Positions 36,853-46,100 of a stretch of DNA of 64,000 nt are shown one piece after another. Position numbers and translations under genes: made by a program. This DNA is from JACXTP01 sp963789555 (GTDB lineage Archaea; Thermoplasmatota; Thermoplasmata; Methanomassiliicoccales; UBA472). The notes below the pieces were generated by a model that did no database searches, was not told the origin of the DNA, and worked only from the letters and a program-made list of their open reading frames with translations. Within the stretch, counting starts at the first letter, position 1; every line of letters begins with the position of its first letter. Location of the stretch: the NCBI GenBank assembly GCA_963789555.1, contig CAWBKY010000009.1:1-64000 (forward strand), written 5' to 3'.

Positions 36853-37556
36853 TCCTTCTTCAAACTGGGCAACTTTCCAAGCACACGTAACCTGTGCCAG
36901 ATCCACCAGATGACGAATAGTATTAGAGCGATTATCGCAACTATCTCGAACTTATCGAAGAACGCGATGATGTCCTCCCACTGTGGACCAAGCACGTAAC
37001 CCAGATAGGCGAGTATCGCGTTCCAGATAAGTGATCCCAGGAGGGTAAAGAGTATGAATCGTGTGAAATTATATTTTGCTATCCCAGCTGGAAAGGATAT
37101 GAGCGTTCGCACCAAAGGGACGAACCGGGTCAGGAAGATGGCCCAATCCCCGTATCTCTTGAACCATGCCTCTGCGTCATCAAGGGTGTCATCTCCCATC
37201 AAGACATAGCGACCGAACCGGCGAACGACCTCTCTGCCTCCAGTGTATCCGATGCCATAAGCGGCGGCGGCCCCCAGCACGCTACCGAGGGTCCCGGTCA
37301 GAATGACAAGGATGAGATCGAACTCCCCATCATATGCGAGCCAGCCGGCGAATGCCATAATGATCTCGCTCGGTATGGGGAAGCTGATGCCATCTAGGAA
37401 CATAAGGAAGACAATACCGACATATCCCATGGATTGGATGACGTCCAGAACCCATTGGACAGTGAGATCGACCAGGCCCATCGTGGCGATAATGGCGAGG
37501 TAGAATATAATAGAGACATAGATGAGACAGGAAAGAGTAATTAGTACCTTGCTCAC
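36843..37556 (-). CDS. DedA/SNARE-associated family membrane protein
   Basis: 237 residues, intact, with about five hydrophobic segments. Family signatures: FLDGISFPIPSEIIMAFAGW (PSE/PIPSE motif), LGSVLGAAAAYGIGYTGGR, a conserved amphipathic KRYGDWAIFLTRFVPLVRT and SFPAGIAKYNFTRFILF. DedA proteins are implicated in polyprenyl-phosphate or phospholipid flipping and membrane homeostasis. The start is GTG at 37556, divergent from the flavodiiron gene with only 21 nt between start codons. No neighbouring gene indicates a specific lipid substrate. Confidence 0.93.
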   Translation of the reverse strand: MSKVLITLSCLIYVSIIFYLAIIATMGLVDLTVQWVLDVIQSMGYVGIVFLMFLDGISFPIPSEIIMAFAGWLAYDGEFDLILVILTGTLGSVLGAAAAYGIGYTGGREVVRRFGRYVLMGDDTLDDAEAWFKRYGDWAIFLTRFVPLVRTLISFPAGIAKYNFTRFILFTLLGSLIWNAILAYLGYVLGPQWEDIIAFFDKFEIVAIIALILFVIWWIWHRLRVLGKLPSLKKDQA

Positions 37557-37577
37557 TTGAATTACTTAGGTTGAGGA

Positions 37578-38750
37578 ATGGAAGCGGTAAAGATCTCCGA
37601 TAATGTCTACTGGGTCGGGGCGATCGATTGGAACGGCCGTAACTTTCACGGGTACGATACGCCCCGAGGTACGAGCTACAACTCTTATCTCATCATCGAC
37701 GACAAGATCGCCCTGATAGATGTCGTGAAGACGCCATTCCTATCCCAGATGATGGAGCGCGTCAGAAGTGTGGTGGACCCCAAGGACATCGACATCATCA
37801 TCTCCAACCACTCCGAGAACGACCATTCCTCAGGCTTGCCTATGGTCCAGGAATGGACGGGAGCTCCCATCTATGCGTCGAGGAAGGGGGTGGAGCACCT
37901 TCCACTGAACTACGGTCCGCTCCAGCTCACCAAGGTCATGGACGGACAGGAACTGAATCTGGGCAAGTACACCTTAAGGTTCATGGATACCCCCATGCTG
38001 CATTGGCCTGACTCCATGTTCACCTACCTGAAGGAACAGGGCATCCTTTTCTGCATGGATGGCTTCGGACAGCATTTCGCATCGTCCAAGCGTTTCGACG
38101 ATGAGGTGGACAAGGGCGCGTTGTTCGAGGAGGCGGCGAAATACTACGCCAATATCTTGATGCCGTTCGGGCAATCCTACTTCGCCGCCCTGGAAAAGCT
38201 GAAGGGATTGGACATTAAGATGCTGGCCACCGCTCATGGTATCATCTGGCGATCTGAAATACCCAGGATCTTACAGCTCTATGATAGGTGGGCAAAGCAT
38301 GAGACGGAAGAAAGGGCGCTATTGGTCTTCGACTCCATGTGGGGGAGCACGGAGAAGATGGCTCTGGCCATCGCAGAGGGGATCACGGCAGGGGGCGTTC
38401 CTGTCAGGGTCTGTAAGGCCAGTGCCACCCCCCGCAGTGTCGTCATGCGAGAGGTCCTGGATGCGAGAGCGGTGATCTTAGGGACCCCGACATTGAACAT
38501 GGGTATGTTCCCTACCATGGCCGATGTGGCTGTGTATCTCAAAGGTTTGAGACCGAGGAACCGCATCGGTGCTTGCTTCGGCGCATACGGTTGGTCGGCC
38601 GGAGGGGTCAAGGCCCTCAGAGAGTCGTTGAATGGATCGGGATTGGATTTCCCCTTCGAGGACATCGAGGTCAGGTTCAATCCGCAGGAGGCCGACCTAA
38701 GGCGCTGCTACGAATTCGGATTATCAATAGCGAAAAAGATTATCATGTGA
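37578..38750 (+). CDS. fprA: Flavodiiron protein, probable F420H2 oxidase (FprA)
   Basis: Reduces O2 to water with F420H2 or another donor, protecting anaerobes. The metallo-beta-lactamase domain has diiron ligands in SNHSENDHSSGLP (H-x-E-x-D-H), the later His in LHWPDSMF, Asp in CMDGFGQH and His in ATAHGIIW. The flavodoxin domain begins LLVFDSMWGSTEKMA with the FMN phosphate loop, followed by ILGTPTLNMGMFP and ACFGAYGWSAGGVKAL. Intact, 390 residues. Donor identity is inferred from the likely methanogen background. Confidence 0.94.
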   Translation: MEAVKISDNVYWVGAIDWNGRNFHGYDTPRGTSYNSYLIIDDKIALIDVVKTPFLSQMMERVRSVVDPKDIDIIISNHSENDHSSGLPMVQEWTGAPIYASRKGVEHLPLNYGPLQLTKVMDGQELNLGKYTLRFMDTPMLHWPDSMFTYLKEQGILFCMDGFGQHFASSKRFDDEVDKGALFEEAAKYYANILMPFGQSYFAALEKLKGLDIKMLATAHGIIWRSEIPRILQLYDRWAKHETEERALLVFDSMWGSTEKMALAIAEGITAGGVPVRVCKASATPRSVVMREVLDARAVILGTPTLNMGMFPTMADVAVYLKGLRPRNRIGACFGAYGWSAGGVKALRESLNGSGLDFPFEDIEVRFNPQEADLRRCYEFGLSIAKKIIM

Positions 38751-38981
38751 TGATTGCAATGCATCTTCGGGATGGACGATTACGAAGGTCGTCGAGATGT
38801 ACGGTGTGAGCGAGGCGATAGAACTATGGAATTGAGGACCCCGATGGATGATCACCCGGTCTGCAGAAGCATGCCGTTGGACCGATCCCATTTAGGTTGA
38901 CGCCGATGCCCCGCACATCATTCTCGGGACCTGTTCATATGAACGAAAACCGTATTATATGGGCGGATGGTTGGTAACACA

Positions 38982-39959
38982 ATGCTAAGCCATGCCGATG
39001 TACATGTCCACACCAAATATTCGGGCGTTACCGAGCATGGCATACTCACTTTCCCAGAATCGGTATCCAATCCACAGGATGTCGTGCGCATCGCCAAGCG
39101 TCTCAGTCTTGACATCGTCTGCATCACCGACCATAATAACGTCAAAGGTGCGCATAAGGCCAAGGAATTCGCAAAGAACTACGACGGGGTCGAGGTGGTC
39201 ATCGGGGAGGAGATCAGCACTGCCGATGGTGAGATCATCGGCCTCTTCCTCAACGAGCTGATCCCTCCCGGATTGTCGGTCGAGGAGACGACGGACCTGG
39301 TGAGACAGCAAGATGGCATGTTGGTGGCGCCACACCCGTTCAGCTACCATGTTCCTGCCCTAGGCCTTTTGATCGATGACATCGACTTGGATGGCATCGA
39401 GGTGATCAATGGTGGCCACATAGATGGCCCTGCCAACGAGAGGGCGTTGGAGCATTCCCGCTCGGGGAAATGGGCGAGAGTGGCCGGTAGCGATGCACAT
39501 TCGCTCTCGCAATTGGGATGCGCCTACACGCTCTTCCCGGGGGCGGGGGAGGAGGATTTCCGAAAGGCCCTCAAGCATAAGCTCACCGATGTGTACGGGA
39601 ATCCCATGCCGATGCACCTGGGCGTTCAATGGAGCGTGGGGATCGTCCTTAAGGCGGACGAACTGATGCTGCGATCTATCCTAGGGATACTGGAAGGAGA
39701 GGAGGGGGATCCCCTTGTGGAGGCGATTATGAAAATGAGGACCGACCAGAAGATCTTGGCCTTGTTCGGGACGGCCATCTATCTGACCCCGCCGATCCCT
39801 TACCTCGCTGGCATCGCGGCAAAGGCCGTTATGCGCAAGAAGCACGAGATCCGAGACCAGATGAACCGGTTCCGTCGCCGCCTGGAGATCGAGACCGGGA
39901 TCAAACAATCTAATGATGGTGCTGGTGCTCTGGATCCTCCAAATTCCCAAAAGCGTTGA
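38982..39959 (+). CDS. PHP-domain protein with C-terminal helical extension
   Basis: Second PHP phosphoesterase-like protein. Metal-site motifs: ADVHVHTKYSG, CITDHNNVKGA, VVIGEEISTADGEIIGLFL, VAPHPFSYHVP and VAGSDAHSLSQLGCAY. The C-terminal ~120 residues contain amphipathic helices and a hydrophobic segment (LFGTAIYLTPPIPYLAGIAA) that may touch membrane. Start ATG 38982 is preferred over 38967; a TATA element (CGTATTATATG, about 38950) lies some 30 nt upstream. The 3' end overlaps the convergent oxidoreductase by 50 nt. Intact. Confidence 0.88.
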   Translation: MLSHADVHVHTKYSGVTEHGILTFPESVSNPQDVVRIAKRLSLDIVCITDHNNVKGAHKAKEFAKNYDGVEVVIGEEISTADGEIIGLFLNELIPPGLSVEETTDLVRQQDGMLVAPHPFSYHVPALGLLIDDIDLDGIEVINGGHIDGPANERALEHSRSGKWARVAGSDAHSLSQLGCAYTLFPGAGEEDFRKALKHKLTDVYGNPMPMHLGVQWSVGIVLKADELMLRSILGILEGEEGDPLVEAIMKMRTDQKILALFGTAIYLTPPIPYLAGIAAKAVMRKKHEIRDQMNRFRRRLEIETGIKQSNDGAGALDPPNSQKR

Positions 39960-41301
39960 CCACTGCCTCCGATAAGGCGGGATGGATGGTCTGGCTCCTT
40001 GCCAATGGGACGAAGCTCTGGTCTCCAGCGTTCATGAGGTAGACCACAGCCTGGACCAAAATCGCAGCGTGTGAGCCGATGGCGCTAACGCCAAGGATCT
40101 TGAGGTCGCCGGCCGTTACGATGACCTTCACGAAACTGCCCTCCTCGCCCATTGCATAGCCTTTCGCGCAATCGAAGTAATCGCTCTTACCTACCAGATA
40201 CTTGATCCCCTTTGCCTTTGCCTCGGCCTCGGTGATCCCCACCGACGCAACCTCCGGATAACCGAACACCGCATGAGGTACCGCATGTTCGTCCACAGGG
40301 GTCCTTGTCTTGGTGAACATATTGTGCCAGACCACGTCCGCGTGATAATTGGCCGTGTGCCTGAACATGGTCCGCCCGATCACATCGCCCATGGCGAAGA
40401 TGCTCGGTTGCGAGGTCTGCATGAACTGGTCGATGACAATGTAATTGTTCTTGTCCAAAGCGATCCCCGCCGCCCCTGGGTTTAGGGTGTCCGCGTTGCT
40501 GGTCACCCCTGTGGTCACCAGGATCTCGTCCGTTGTCACCTCCGATGTCTTTTCAGAGGAGCGGTCTCGGAACACGATGGTCTTTCCCCCCGCTCCCTTC
40601 CTGACCTCCAACACCTCGTTGTTCACATGTACATCCATGTACTGGCTCGCCTCGGCCAGCATCCTTTCGGAGACCTCGGGCTCCTCTCTGGGCAATAGGT
40701 GGGGGTTACGTCCAAGGATCGTCACCTTCGTCCCGAAGGCAGAGAAGAAATGTCCGAACTCACATGCCTTGTAACCTCCCCCCAAGATGGTGATGCTCCT
40801 GGGAACGCTCTGGATGTCGAACACGGTTTCCGAGAGCAGATAGCCAGCATCCTCCAGTCCCTTGATCTCCGGTATTTGGCTTCGCACCCCGCAGGCAAAC
40901 ACTATCCGGGGGGCTTTGATCTGTTCCTCGTTGACCTGCATGGTGTACGGAGCGACGAAGAAGCCTGTGGTATGATATAAGTCCAGATCTGGGTCGTTCT
41001 TAACACCCTCCTCGATGCCCTGACGGTCGGGAAGTATCAGGTCCCACATGCGCTTGCGGACTAGGTCGAAGTCCAATCTCTCCACCTTCGCATGCACGCC
41101 AATGGCCTTCGCATGTTCGATGGTGCGGACCACCTCCGCGGGATAGGTAAGTATCTTACTGGGAATGCAACCCCGGTTCAAACAGGTCCCGCCGATGGGC
41201 CCATTTTCCACAAGAGCTACCTTCATTTCCTTGTTACGCGCCCTGCTGGCGATGGTCAGGCCCGCTCCCGTTCCAATCACGATGATGTCATATTCCTTCA
41301 T
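39910..41301 (-). CDS. Class I pyridine nucleotide-disulfide oxidoreductase (dihydrolipoamide dehydrogenase-like)
   Basis: FAD flavoprotein with a redox-active disulfide in GGTCLNRGCIPSKIL. The FAD site is IIVIGTGAGLTIASRA, shorter than the usual GxGxxG spacing. The NAD(P) site is ITILGGGYKACEFGHFF. ADTLNPG and IFAMGDVIGRTMF are present, and the C-terminal interface has the catalytic pair in IHPALSEAV. Intact, 463 residues, ending in a His-rich EHQHHH. No lipoyl-enzyme genes are nearby, so the substrate may be mycothiol-, coenzyme A- or mercury-like rather than lipoamide. Confidence 0.9.
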   Translation of the reverse strand: MKEYDIIVIGTGAGLTIASRARNKEMKVALVENGPIGGTCLNRGCIPSKILTYPAEVVRTIEHAKAIGVHAKVERLDFDLVRKRMWDLILPDRQGIEEGVKNDPDLDLYHTTGFFVAPYTMQVNEEQIKAPRIVFACGVRSQIPEIKGLEDAGYLLSETVFDIQSVPRSITILGGGYKACEFGHFFSAFGTKVTILGRNPHLLPREEPEVSERMLAEASQYMDVHVNNEVLEVRKGAGGKTIVFRDRSSEKTSEVTTDEILVTTGVTSNADTLNPGAAGIALDKNNYIVIDQFMQTSQPSIFAMGDVIGRTMFRHTANYHADVVWHNMFTKTRTPVDEHAVPHAVFGYPEVASVGITEAEAKAKGIKYLVGKSDYFDCAKGYAMGEEGSFVKVIVTAGDLKILGVSAIGSHAAILVQAVVYLMNAGDQSFVPLARSQTIHPALSEAVVNAFGNLEDPEHQHHH

Positions 41302-41369
41302 CTTAGCACCGGTTCCCCTCGCAATCTGACCCCGAGTTATAATAAAATTGTCACGGTCCTACGGGGCTT

Positions 41370-41765
41370 GTGCGGCTCGGCGATATGATTAGATATCCGT
41401 CGATGGGTCCTAACATCGGTGAATCGATGGACCCGAACACAGAATGCAACTGTACTGCCAGCGAACTGATGATCTTTCCCTGCGCGGGAGCATGCAACGT
41501 GGGACAATTGAGCAACGAACTGGCCAAAAGGATGAGCCAAGAAGGGATCGGCAAGATGGCCTGCATAGCGGCGGTGGGGGCGGGCGGCCCCATGGCGATC
41601 AAGGCTGCGAACGATGCGAAGATAGTCCTGATCATAGACGGATGTCCCATGAGCTGCGCCAAGAAGATCGTCGAGAGGGCCGGGGTGAGGACGACGTTGC
41701 AAGTGCTGATCACCGACATTGGAATGAAGAAGACCGATAGTTTGCCTATACCGATGAAGAGATGA
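41370..41765 (+). CDS. DGC-domain (putative zinc-binding) cysteine protein
   Basis: 131 residues of the DGC family, named for the IDGCPMSCAKKIVE motif. Other cysteines lie in PNTECNCTASELMIF and PCAGACNVGQLSNELA, and GIGKMACIAAVGAGG. Ten or so conserved Cys suggest metal or cluster binding. GTG 41370 lies about 26 nt after a TATA element (TTATAATAAAA, 41338-41348), consistent with a leaderless start; ATG 41385 is an alternative. It diverges from the disulfide oxidoreductase with a shared short promoter region, which may link the two in redox or metal stress. Confidence 0.82.
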   Translation: MRLGDMIRYPSMGPNIGESMDPNTECNCTASELMIFPCAGACNVGQLSNELAKRMSQEGIGKMACIAAVGAGGPMAIKAANDAKIVLIIDGCPMSCAKKIVERAGVRTTLQVLITDIGMKKTDSLPIPMKR

Positions 41766-41837
41766 AGAGGCGTTCCAGATGACATTGGACAGATCAAAGA
41801 GGTCCCGCATTGAGCAACAAATAAAATTCCTAAAAGA

Positions 41838-41868
41838 ATCGATTTTCTGATCGATCATTTTTTTTTTT
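41838..41868 (+). terminator. Hairpin and T11 terminator after the DGC gene
   Basis: ATCGAT repeats (41838-41843 and 41850-41855) flank a 6-nt loop and are followed by a run of eleven T. Strong candidate terminator for the DGC gene. Confidence 0.65.
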
Positions 41869-42265
41869 ACCTCGCTTCTGATTTCGGGCTCTATTTTAGC
41901 CAGATATTCCAGCCAGCTTTCCTCGACTTATATTCGATTGATCATTACATTGATGATGTAATATTGGAATCATGATTCATACATCTATTATTTTTATAAT
42001 ATTGATGTACAATTGTCTTATTTCCAAGAATATTAATATCTAATTGTCTATGCAAACGTCCCGTCGGATGCCGCGAATCATCAGGAATGATGCAACAGGG
42101 GCGAGGTTCGCCCTGAACCGACGAGCGAAAGCGACCCTGATAGAAGGTCAGGATTCAAGGAGAGATGTCAAGAATGTCGAAAGAACTGAATCCGGATTCT
42201 TTGTGACTGGAACGATGATGGAAGCAAACGAGCATGCATGCCCAACAGATGGAGGATGTTAAACT
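41869..42265 (+). promoter_or_regulatory. Long AT-rich upstream region of amt with palindromes and TATA elements
   Basis: This 400-nt stretch lacks a convincing gene. It contains an inverted repeat ATTACAT-TGATG-ATGTAAT (41944-41962), a perfect palindrome GAATCATGATTC (41967-41978), and TATA-like elements (TTTTTATAATATT, about 41992, and AATATTAATATC, about 42031). A leader of some 200 nt follows. The leader has an open frame (42044-42262) ending 3 nt before amt; its composition is not typical of a protein. Palindromes before an ammonium transporter suggest a nitrogen-regulator operator (inference). Confidence 0.45.
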
Positions 42266-43507
42266 ATGGTAGACTCTGGCGACACAGCCTGGTTGTTGAT
42301 CTCTACCGCTCTGGTGTTCATGATGACACCGGCGGTGGGATTCTTCTACGGGGGCATGCTGCGCAAGGAGAGCATGCTTTCCATATTGGGCCAGACCATA
42401 ATCATCACAGCTTTCGTGACCTTCATCTGGGTCATCATTGGCTATTCATTGGCCTTCGGACCGAACGCTGGGGACCTGGGACTGATAGGCAACCTTGACT
42501 ACGTCATGCTTGAGGGCGTTGGGGCCGAACCGGGCAGTGCGATATTCATGCCCACCACAGTGCCCCAATTGTTGTACATGATGTTCCAGCTAACATTCGC
42601 CATCATCACGGTGTCCCTGCTCATAGGTGGCATCGCCGAACGCATGAAATTGCGCTCGTTGATCATCCTTCTGGTCGTATGGATGATGGCCGTCTACTTG
42701 CCGGTGGCCCACTGGGTCTGGGGTGGCGGTTGGATATTCGAGATGGGCGCCCTTGACTTCGCGGGCGGCACCGTGGTGCACATCACTGCCGGCGTCTCCA
42801 CTCTGGCGGCGGTCATGGTCCTAGGCAAACGTATCTCCGCCTCGAACGGCGGAGAGGAGAGGCCACACAACATCCCGTTCGTGGTATTGGGTGGTGCCCT
42901 GCTCTGGGTCGGTTGGTTCGGTTTCAACGGTGGCAGCGCCTTGGCATCGAACGCCTTGGCAGTCACGGCCATGTGGAACACCATGTTGGCGGGCTCCATG
43001 GCCGCCATGACCTGGGGCATCGTCAGCTGGCTGCACCTGGGAAGGCCGGGCGTCCTCGGTTTGATCTCCGGTGCGGTGGCAGGTCTCGTGGCCATCACTC
43101 CCGCGGCCGGTTACGTGGACACCACTGGTGCGATGATCATCGGCCTGTCCGCCGGTGTGATCTGCTATGGTGGTATATTGCTGCGCAAGCGGTTCAAGTA
43201 CGATGATGCCCTGGACGTGTTCGGCGTCCACGGTGTGGGTGGTACCTTCGGTGCCATCGCCACCGGGTTGTTCGCCACCAGCACCGTCAACTCCGCCGTG
43301 GTGAACGAAGGGGTGTTCTACGGTGGCGGTCTGACCCTGCTCAGCTATCAGCTCACCGCGGTGGCTGTGGTCTGGGCTTGGGCGTTCGGCATAACCTTCG
43401 CGGTGATATATGTCATGAAGAAGGTGACGGCGATCCGGATGACGAAAGAAGAGGAGCGCGTCGGTCCGGACATAGTCCAGCACGGCGAGGTCGCTTACGA
43501 CATGTGA
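42266..43507 (+). CDS. amt: Ammonium transporter
   Basis: Trimeric ammonium channel/transporter with about 11 membrane helices; the 413-residue frame is intact. Signatures: FFYGGMLRKES at the first helices, LAHWVWGGGWIF-like region (here PVAHWVWGGGWIF) with pore residues, DFAGGTVVHITAGVSTLA, GWFGFNGGSAL with the phenylalanine gate area, and the twin-His helix DVFGVHGVGGTFGAIATGLF. The C-terminal tail (KKVTAIRMTKEEE) contacts PII. It is followed 10 nt later by glnK, the classic pair. Confidence 0.97.
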   Translation: MVDSGDTAWLLISTALVFMMTPAVGFFYGGMLRKESMLSILGQTIIITAFVTFIWVIIGYSLAFGPNAGDLGLIGNLDYVMLEGVGAEPGSAIFMPTTVPQLLYMMFQLTFAIITVSLLIGGIAERMKLRSLIILLVVWMMAVYLPVAHWVWGGGWIFEMGALDFAGGTVVHITAGVSTLAAVMVLGKRISASNGGEERPHNIPFVVLGGALLWVGWFGFNGGSALASNALAVTAMWNTMLAGSMAAMTWGIVSWLHLGRPGVLGLISGAVAGLVAITPAAGYVDTTGAMIIGLSAGVICYGGILLRKRFKYDDALDVFGVHGVGGTFGAIATGLFATSTVNSAVVNEGVFYGGGLTLLSYQLTAVAVVWAWAFGITFAVIYVMKKVTAIRMTKEEERVGPDIVQHGEVAYDM

Positions 43508-43517
43508 GGTGTTAGAA

Positions 43518-43850
43518 ATGAAAAAGATCGAGGCAATAATCCGTCCCGAGCGTTTGAACACCGTCAAAGCCGCCCTCGAGGAGATCGGAGTGCATGGAAT
43601 GACCGTGTACGAGGTGGAGGGACGCGGGGAGCAGAAAGGGCTGGAGTTCACCCATCGCGCTGGAAAATACCGCATCGACCTCCTCCCCAAGCGGAAGATC
43701 GACATCATCGTCCCGGACGACCAGGTTCAGATGGTGGTGGATAAGATCATAACTTCCGCCAGGACCGGGGAGATCGGCGATGGTAAGATCTTCATCACCA
43801 ATGTCGAGAAGGTCATAAAAATTCGGACTGGAGAGATGACGGACAAATAA
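43518..43850 (+). CDS. glnK: PII nitrogen regulatory protein (GlnK)
   Basis: Trimeric sensor of 2-oxoglutarate and ATP/ADP that blocks Amt. It begins MKKIEAIIRPERLNTVKAAL. The T-loop is YEVEGRGEQKGLEF and the nucleotide-binding B-loop is TSARTGEIGDGKIF; strand IDIIVPDDQVQMVVDKI. Start ATG 43518 has a GAGGTG site 7 nt upstream, rather than the TTG at 43509. 110 residues, intact. The T-loop lacks the enterobacterial Tyr at the tip, so uridylylation is unlikely. Confidence 0.96.
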   Translation: MKKIEAIIRPERLNTVKAALEEIGVHGMTVYEVEGRGEQKGLEFTHRAGKYRIDLLPKRKIDIIVPDDQVQMVVDKIITSARTGEIGDGKIFITNVEKVIKIRTGEMTDK

Positions 43851-43972
43851 GAATGACCCCCCCCTAAACACTTTTCAAACCTCTTCTAGCATCTTATTAT
43901 ATTTTCTAAGGTCCCAGAGGTATCGTCAACATCATTTCGATCGCGAAATGGAATATCCTAATATCCCCATCA

Positions 43973-44697
43973 ATGCACCATCCTTGGTCCGTGAACGAGG
44001 CGAAGGAGATACTCGAGGAGATCAAGGCCAATGGCAATGAGACCAACCGGGACAGGGATGGCTCGATTCGGTATCAATGTGACCAACGCCTATGGTGTGT
44101 CCGGTAACCTGGCTCAGGCAAATGGCGAAACGGATCGGAAAGGACCACGAACTGGCCCTGGCCCTCTGGGATTCAGAGGTCCATGAGGCCCGCATCCTTG
44201 CCTCCATCGTGGACGAACCGAAAAAGGTGACGATGGCGCAAATGGACCGATGGGTCAAGGACTTCGATTCCTGGGACATCTGCGACCAATGCTGCAACAA
44301 TCTATTCGTCCAGGACCAGCATGCTCGGGAGGTGATCGGACCATGGTGCGAGAGAGAGGAGGAGTTCGTTAGGCGGGCCGGATTCGTCATGATAGCGGTG
44401 TTGTCGGTCAAGGACAAGAAGGCAGCATGCGATATCGTTCCGTCCATATCTTGAATCTGATCGAGCGACACAGCCAGGACGAGCGGAACAATGTCAAGAA
44501 AGCGGTCAATTGGGCTTTGAGGCAGATCGGGAAGCGGGACCTGGATTGCTCATGCGTTGGCACTTCCTCTTGCCCTAAGGCTCAGTCAGAGCGAGGACGC
44601 GACCGCCAGATGGATCGGCAAGGACGCGGTCAGGGAACTTAGGTCGGAGAAGATATTGGCCCGGTTACGGGAGAGGAGTGGCAAGAAGGGTACCTGA
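43973..44697 (+). CDS. DNA-alkylation-repair (AlkD-like) HEAT-repeat protein, multiply frameshifted
   Basis: Helical-repeat glycosylase-like protein. Frame one: MHHPWSVNEAKEILEEIKA. Then a second frame: MARFGINVTNAYGVS, followed by WLRQMAKRIGKDHELALAL, WDSEVHEARILASIVDEP, AQMDRWVKDFDSWDICDQC and WCEREEEFVRRAGFVMIAVL. Later frames give VNWALRQIGKRDL and RWIGKDAVRELRSEKI, stop at 44697. These are the typical AlkD/DUF1061 blocks; the essential Trp/Asp pair (DSWDICDQ) is visible. Three or more indels. TATA candidate AATATCCTAATATC about 20 nt upstream of ATG 43973. Confidence 0.85.
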
Positions 44698-44763
44698 TTC
44701 GGACCATACTACGATGGGATGGTGAGGTCGTTGGAAGGTACGGAGAAGAAAGGACAAGGGTTG

Positions 44764-45952
44764 ATGGCTGGGGTCAGCACCAACGTGCTGGTCCTAGGGA
44801 TCGTATCCCTGCTGACGGACATGAGCAGCGAGATGATCTATCCGATCCTGCCCCTCTTCCTGACGGGTATTGGGGCCACCGGACCTGATCATCGGGCTGA
44901 TCGAGGGAGCGGCCGAGACCACGGCCTCCTTGGTGAAGGTCCTGTCCGGTTGGTACTCTGACAAGTTCAACAAAAGGAAGAGGTTCATATTTGCTGGGTA
45001 TGGGCTCAGCTCTGCCACCAAACCCTTGTTGGCCATCGTGACCAATTACTGGCAGGTGCTGGGCATCCGTGTCGTTGAGCGCGTCGGGAAGGGCATCCGC
45101 AGCGCTCCAAGGGATGCGTTGATAGCTGACTCCACCGTCCCGAGAAAAGGGGCAAGGCCTTCGGTTTCCATAAGGCGATGGACTCCACCGGGGCGGTGAT
45201 CGGCCCTTTGCTGGTCCTTCCGGTCCTGTTAACGGCTGCCGCGGTCACCAACGACACATACCGACTTATCTTCCTTCTGTCAGCGATACCGGCATTCGTG
45301 GCCTTGGTGGTCATTGTCCTCTTCGTGAGGGAGAAGGAAGGGGAGTCCGTACGCAAACCATCGAAGTTCATACCTGAGCTAAGAAGCGATGGGCACGAAG
45401 GTATTGGGCCTTAATGACGGTGGTGGGGGTCTTCTTCCTGGGGGAGGTGAGCTATGCTTTCTTCGTGCTTCAGGGAAAGGACATCGGACTGAGCGATGTG
45501 GAGATAATCCTGCTCTATGTCCTCTTCAATGTGGTCTTCGTCCTCCTTGCCATACCTTCAGGGTGCGTTATCGGACCGCATGGGGTCGGAGACCCGTCAT
45601 CGCCGTTTCCTTCCTGCTTTTCGCATTGAACCTGTGCCACCATGGCCTTGGCCAATGAGTGGTCGGCCCTATTGGGTCTTGGGTTTGTACTTTTTGGGTT
45701 GTACAAGGGCACCTCGGAAGGGGTGTTCAAGGCTTTCGTCACCGATGTCTCCCCGTCTGAGCTCAGGGCCACCGCATTGGGGGGCTATTATACCATAATG
45801 GGACTGGTCATGCTGCCGGGGGTGTGGCTATCGGTCTTCTTTGGGATCAGGTTGGCCCTTGGGCGGCATTCGCATTCGGGATCGCTACCAGTCTGTTGGC
45901 CTTGTCCATGATGTTGATGAGCCCCAAATTGAGGTCGATGGCCTCATCTTGA
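44764..45952 (+). CDS. Major facilitator superfamily transporter, multiply frameshifted
   Basis: Twelve-helix transporter in pieces across frames: NVLVLGIVSLLTDMSSEMIY, PDLIIGLIEGAAETTASL, KVLSGWYSDKFNKRKRF (loop 2-3 motif), RVVERVGKGIRSAPRDALIA, MDSTGAVIGPLLVLPVLL, RLIFLLSAIPAFVALVV. Then VGVFFLGEVSYAFFVLQ, LLYVLFNVVFVLLAIPSG, LLGLGFVLFGLYKGTSEG, TDVSPSELRATALGGYYT, and a last helix ending at 45952. At least five indels. GKGIRSAPRDALIA is characteristic of a prokaryotic MFS subfamily of unknown substrate. ATG 44719 is an alternative start. Confidence 0.85.
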
Positions 45953-45977
45953 TGAGAGAGTCTGGTACGGGTACAAG

Positions 45978-46052
45978 CGGACGAGCGGGGATTCGAACCC
46001 CGGACCTGCAGCTTAGGAGGCTGCTGCCATATCCATGCTAGGCCACTCGTCC
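45978..46052 (-). tRNA. tRNA-Arg (anticodon CCU)
   Basis: Cloverleaf on the minus strand: acceptor GGACGAG pairs with CTCGTCC, the anticodon stem GCAGC/GCTGC encloses loop CTCCTAA with anticodon CCT (reads AGG), and the T-arm is CGGGGTTCGAATCCCCG. Discriminator G; the 3' CCA is not encoded. No intron seen. Confidence 0.93.
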
Positions 46053-46100
46053 AAAAATGAGCGGGTTTGAAAGGGTTTGTGAAGGTGAGGACGGAGCGGT

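Noticed and set aside
39910..41301. The disulfide oxidoreductase as E3 of a pyruvate or 2-oxoacid dehydrogenase complex
   Set aside because: No E1, E2 or lipoate genes are adjacent, and such complexes are not expected in a strict anaerobe of this type.
42044..42262. A 72-codon frame just upstream of amt
   Set aside because: Mixed, highly charged composition, no good ribosome-binding site and no recognisable motif; kept only as a note in the leader region.
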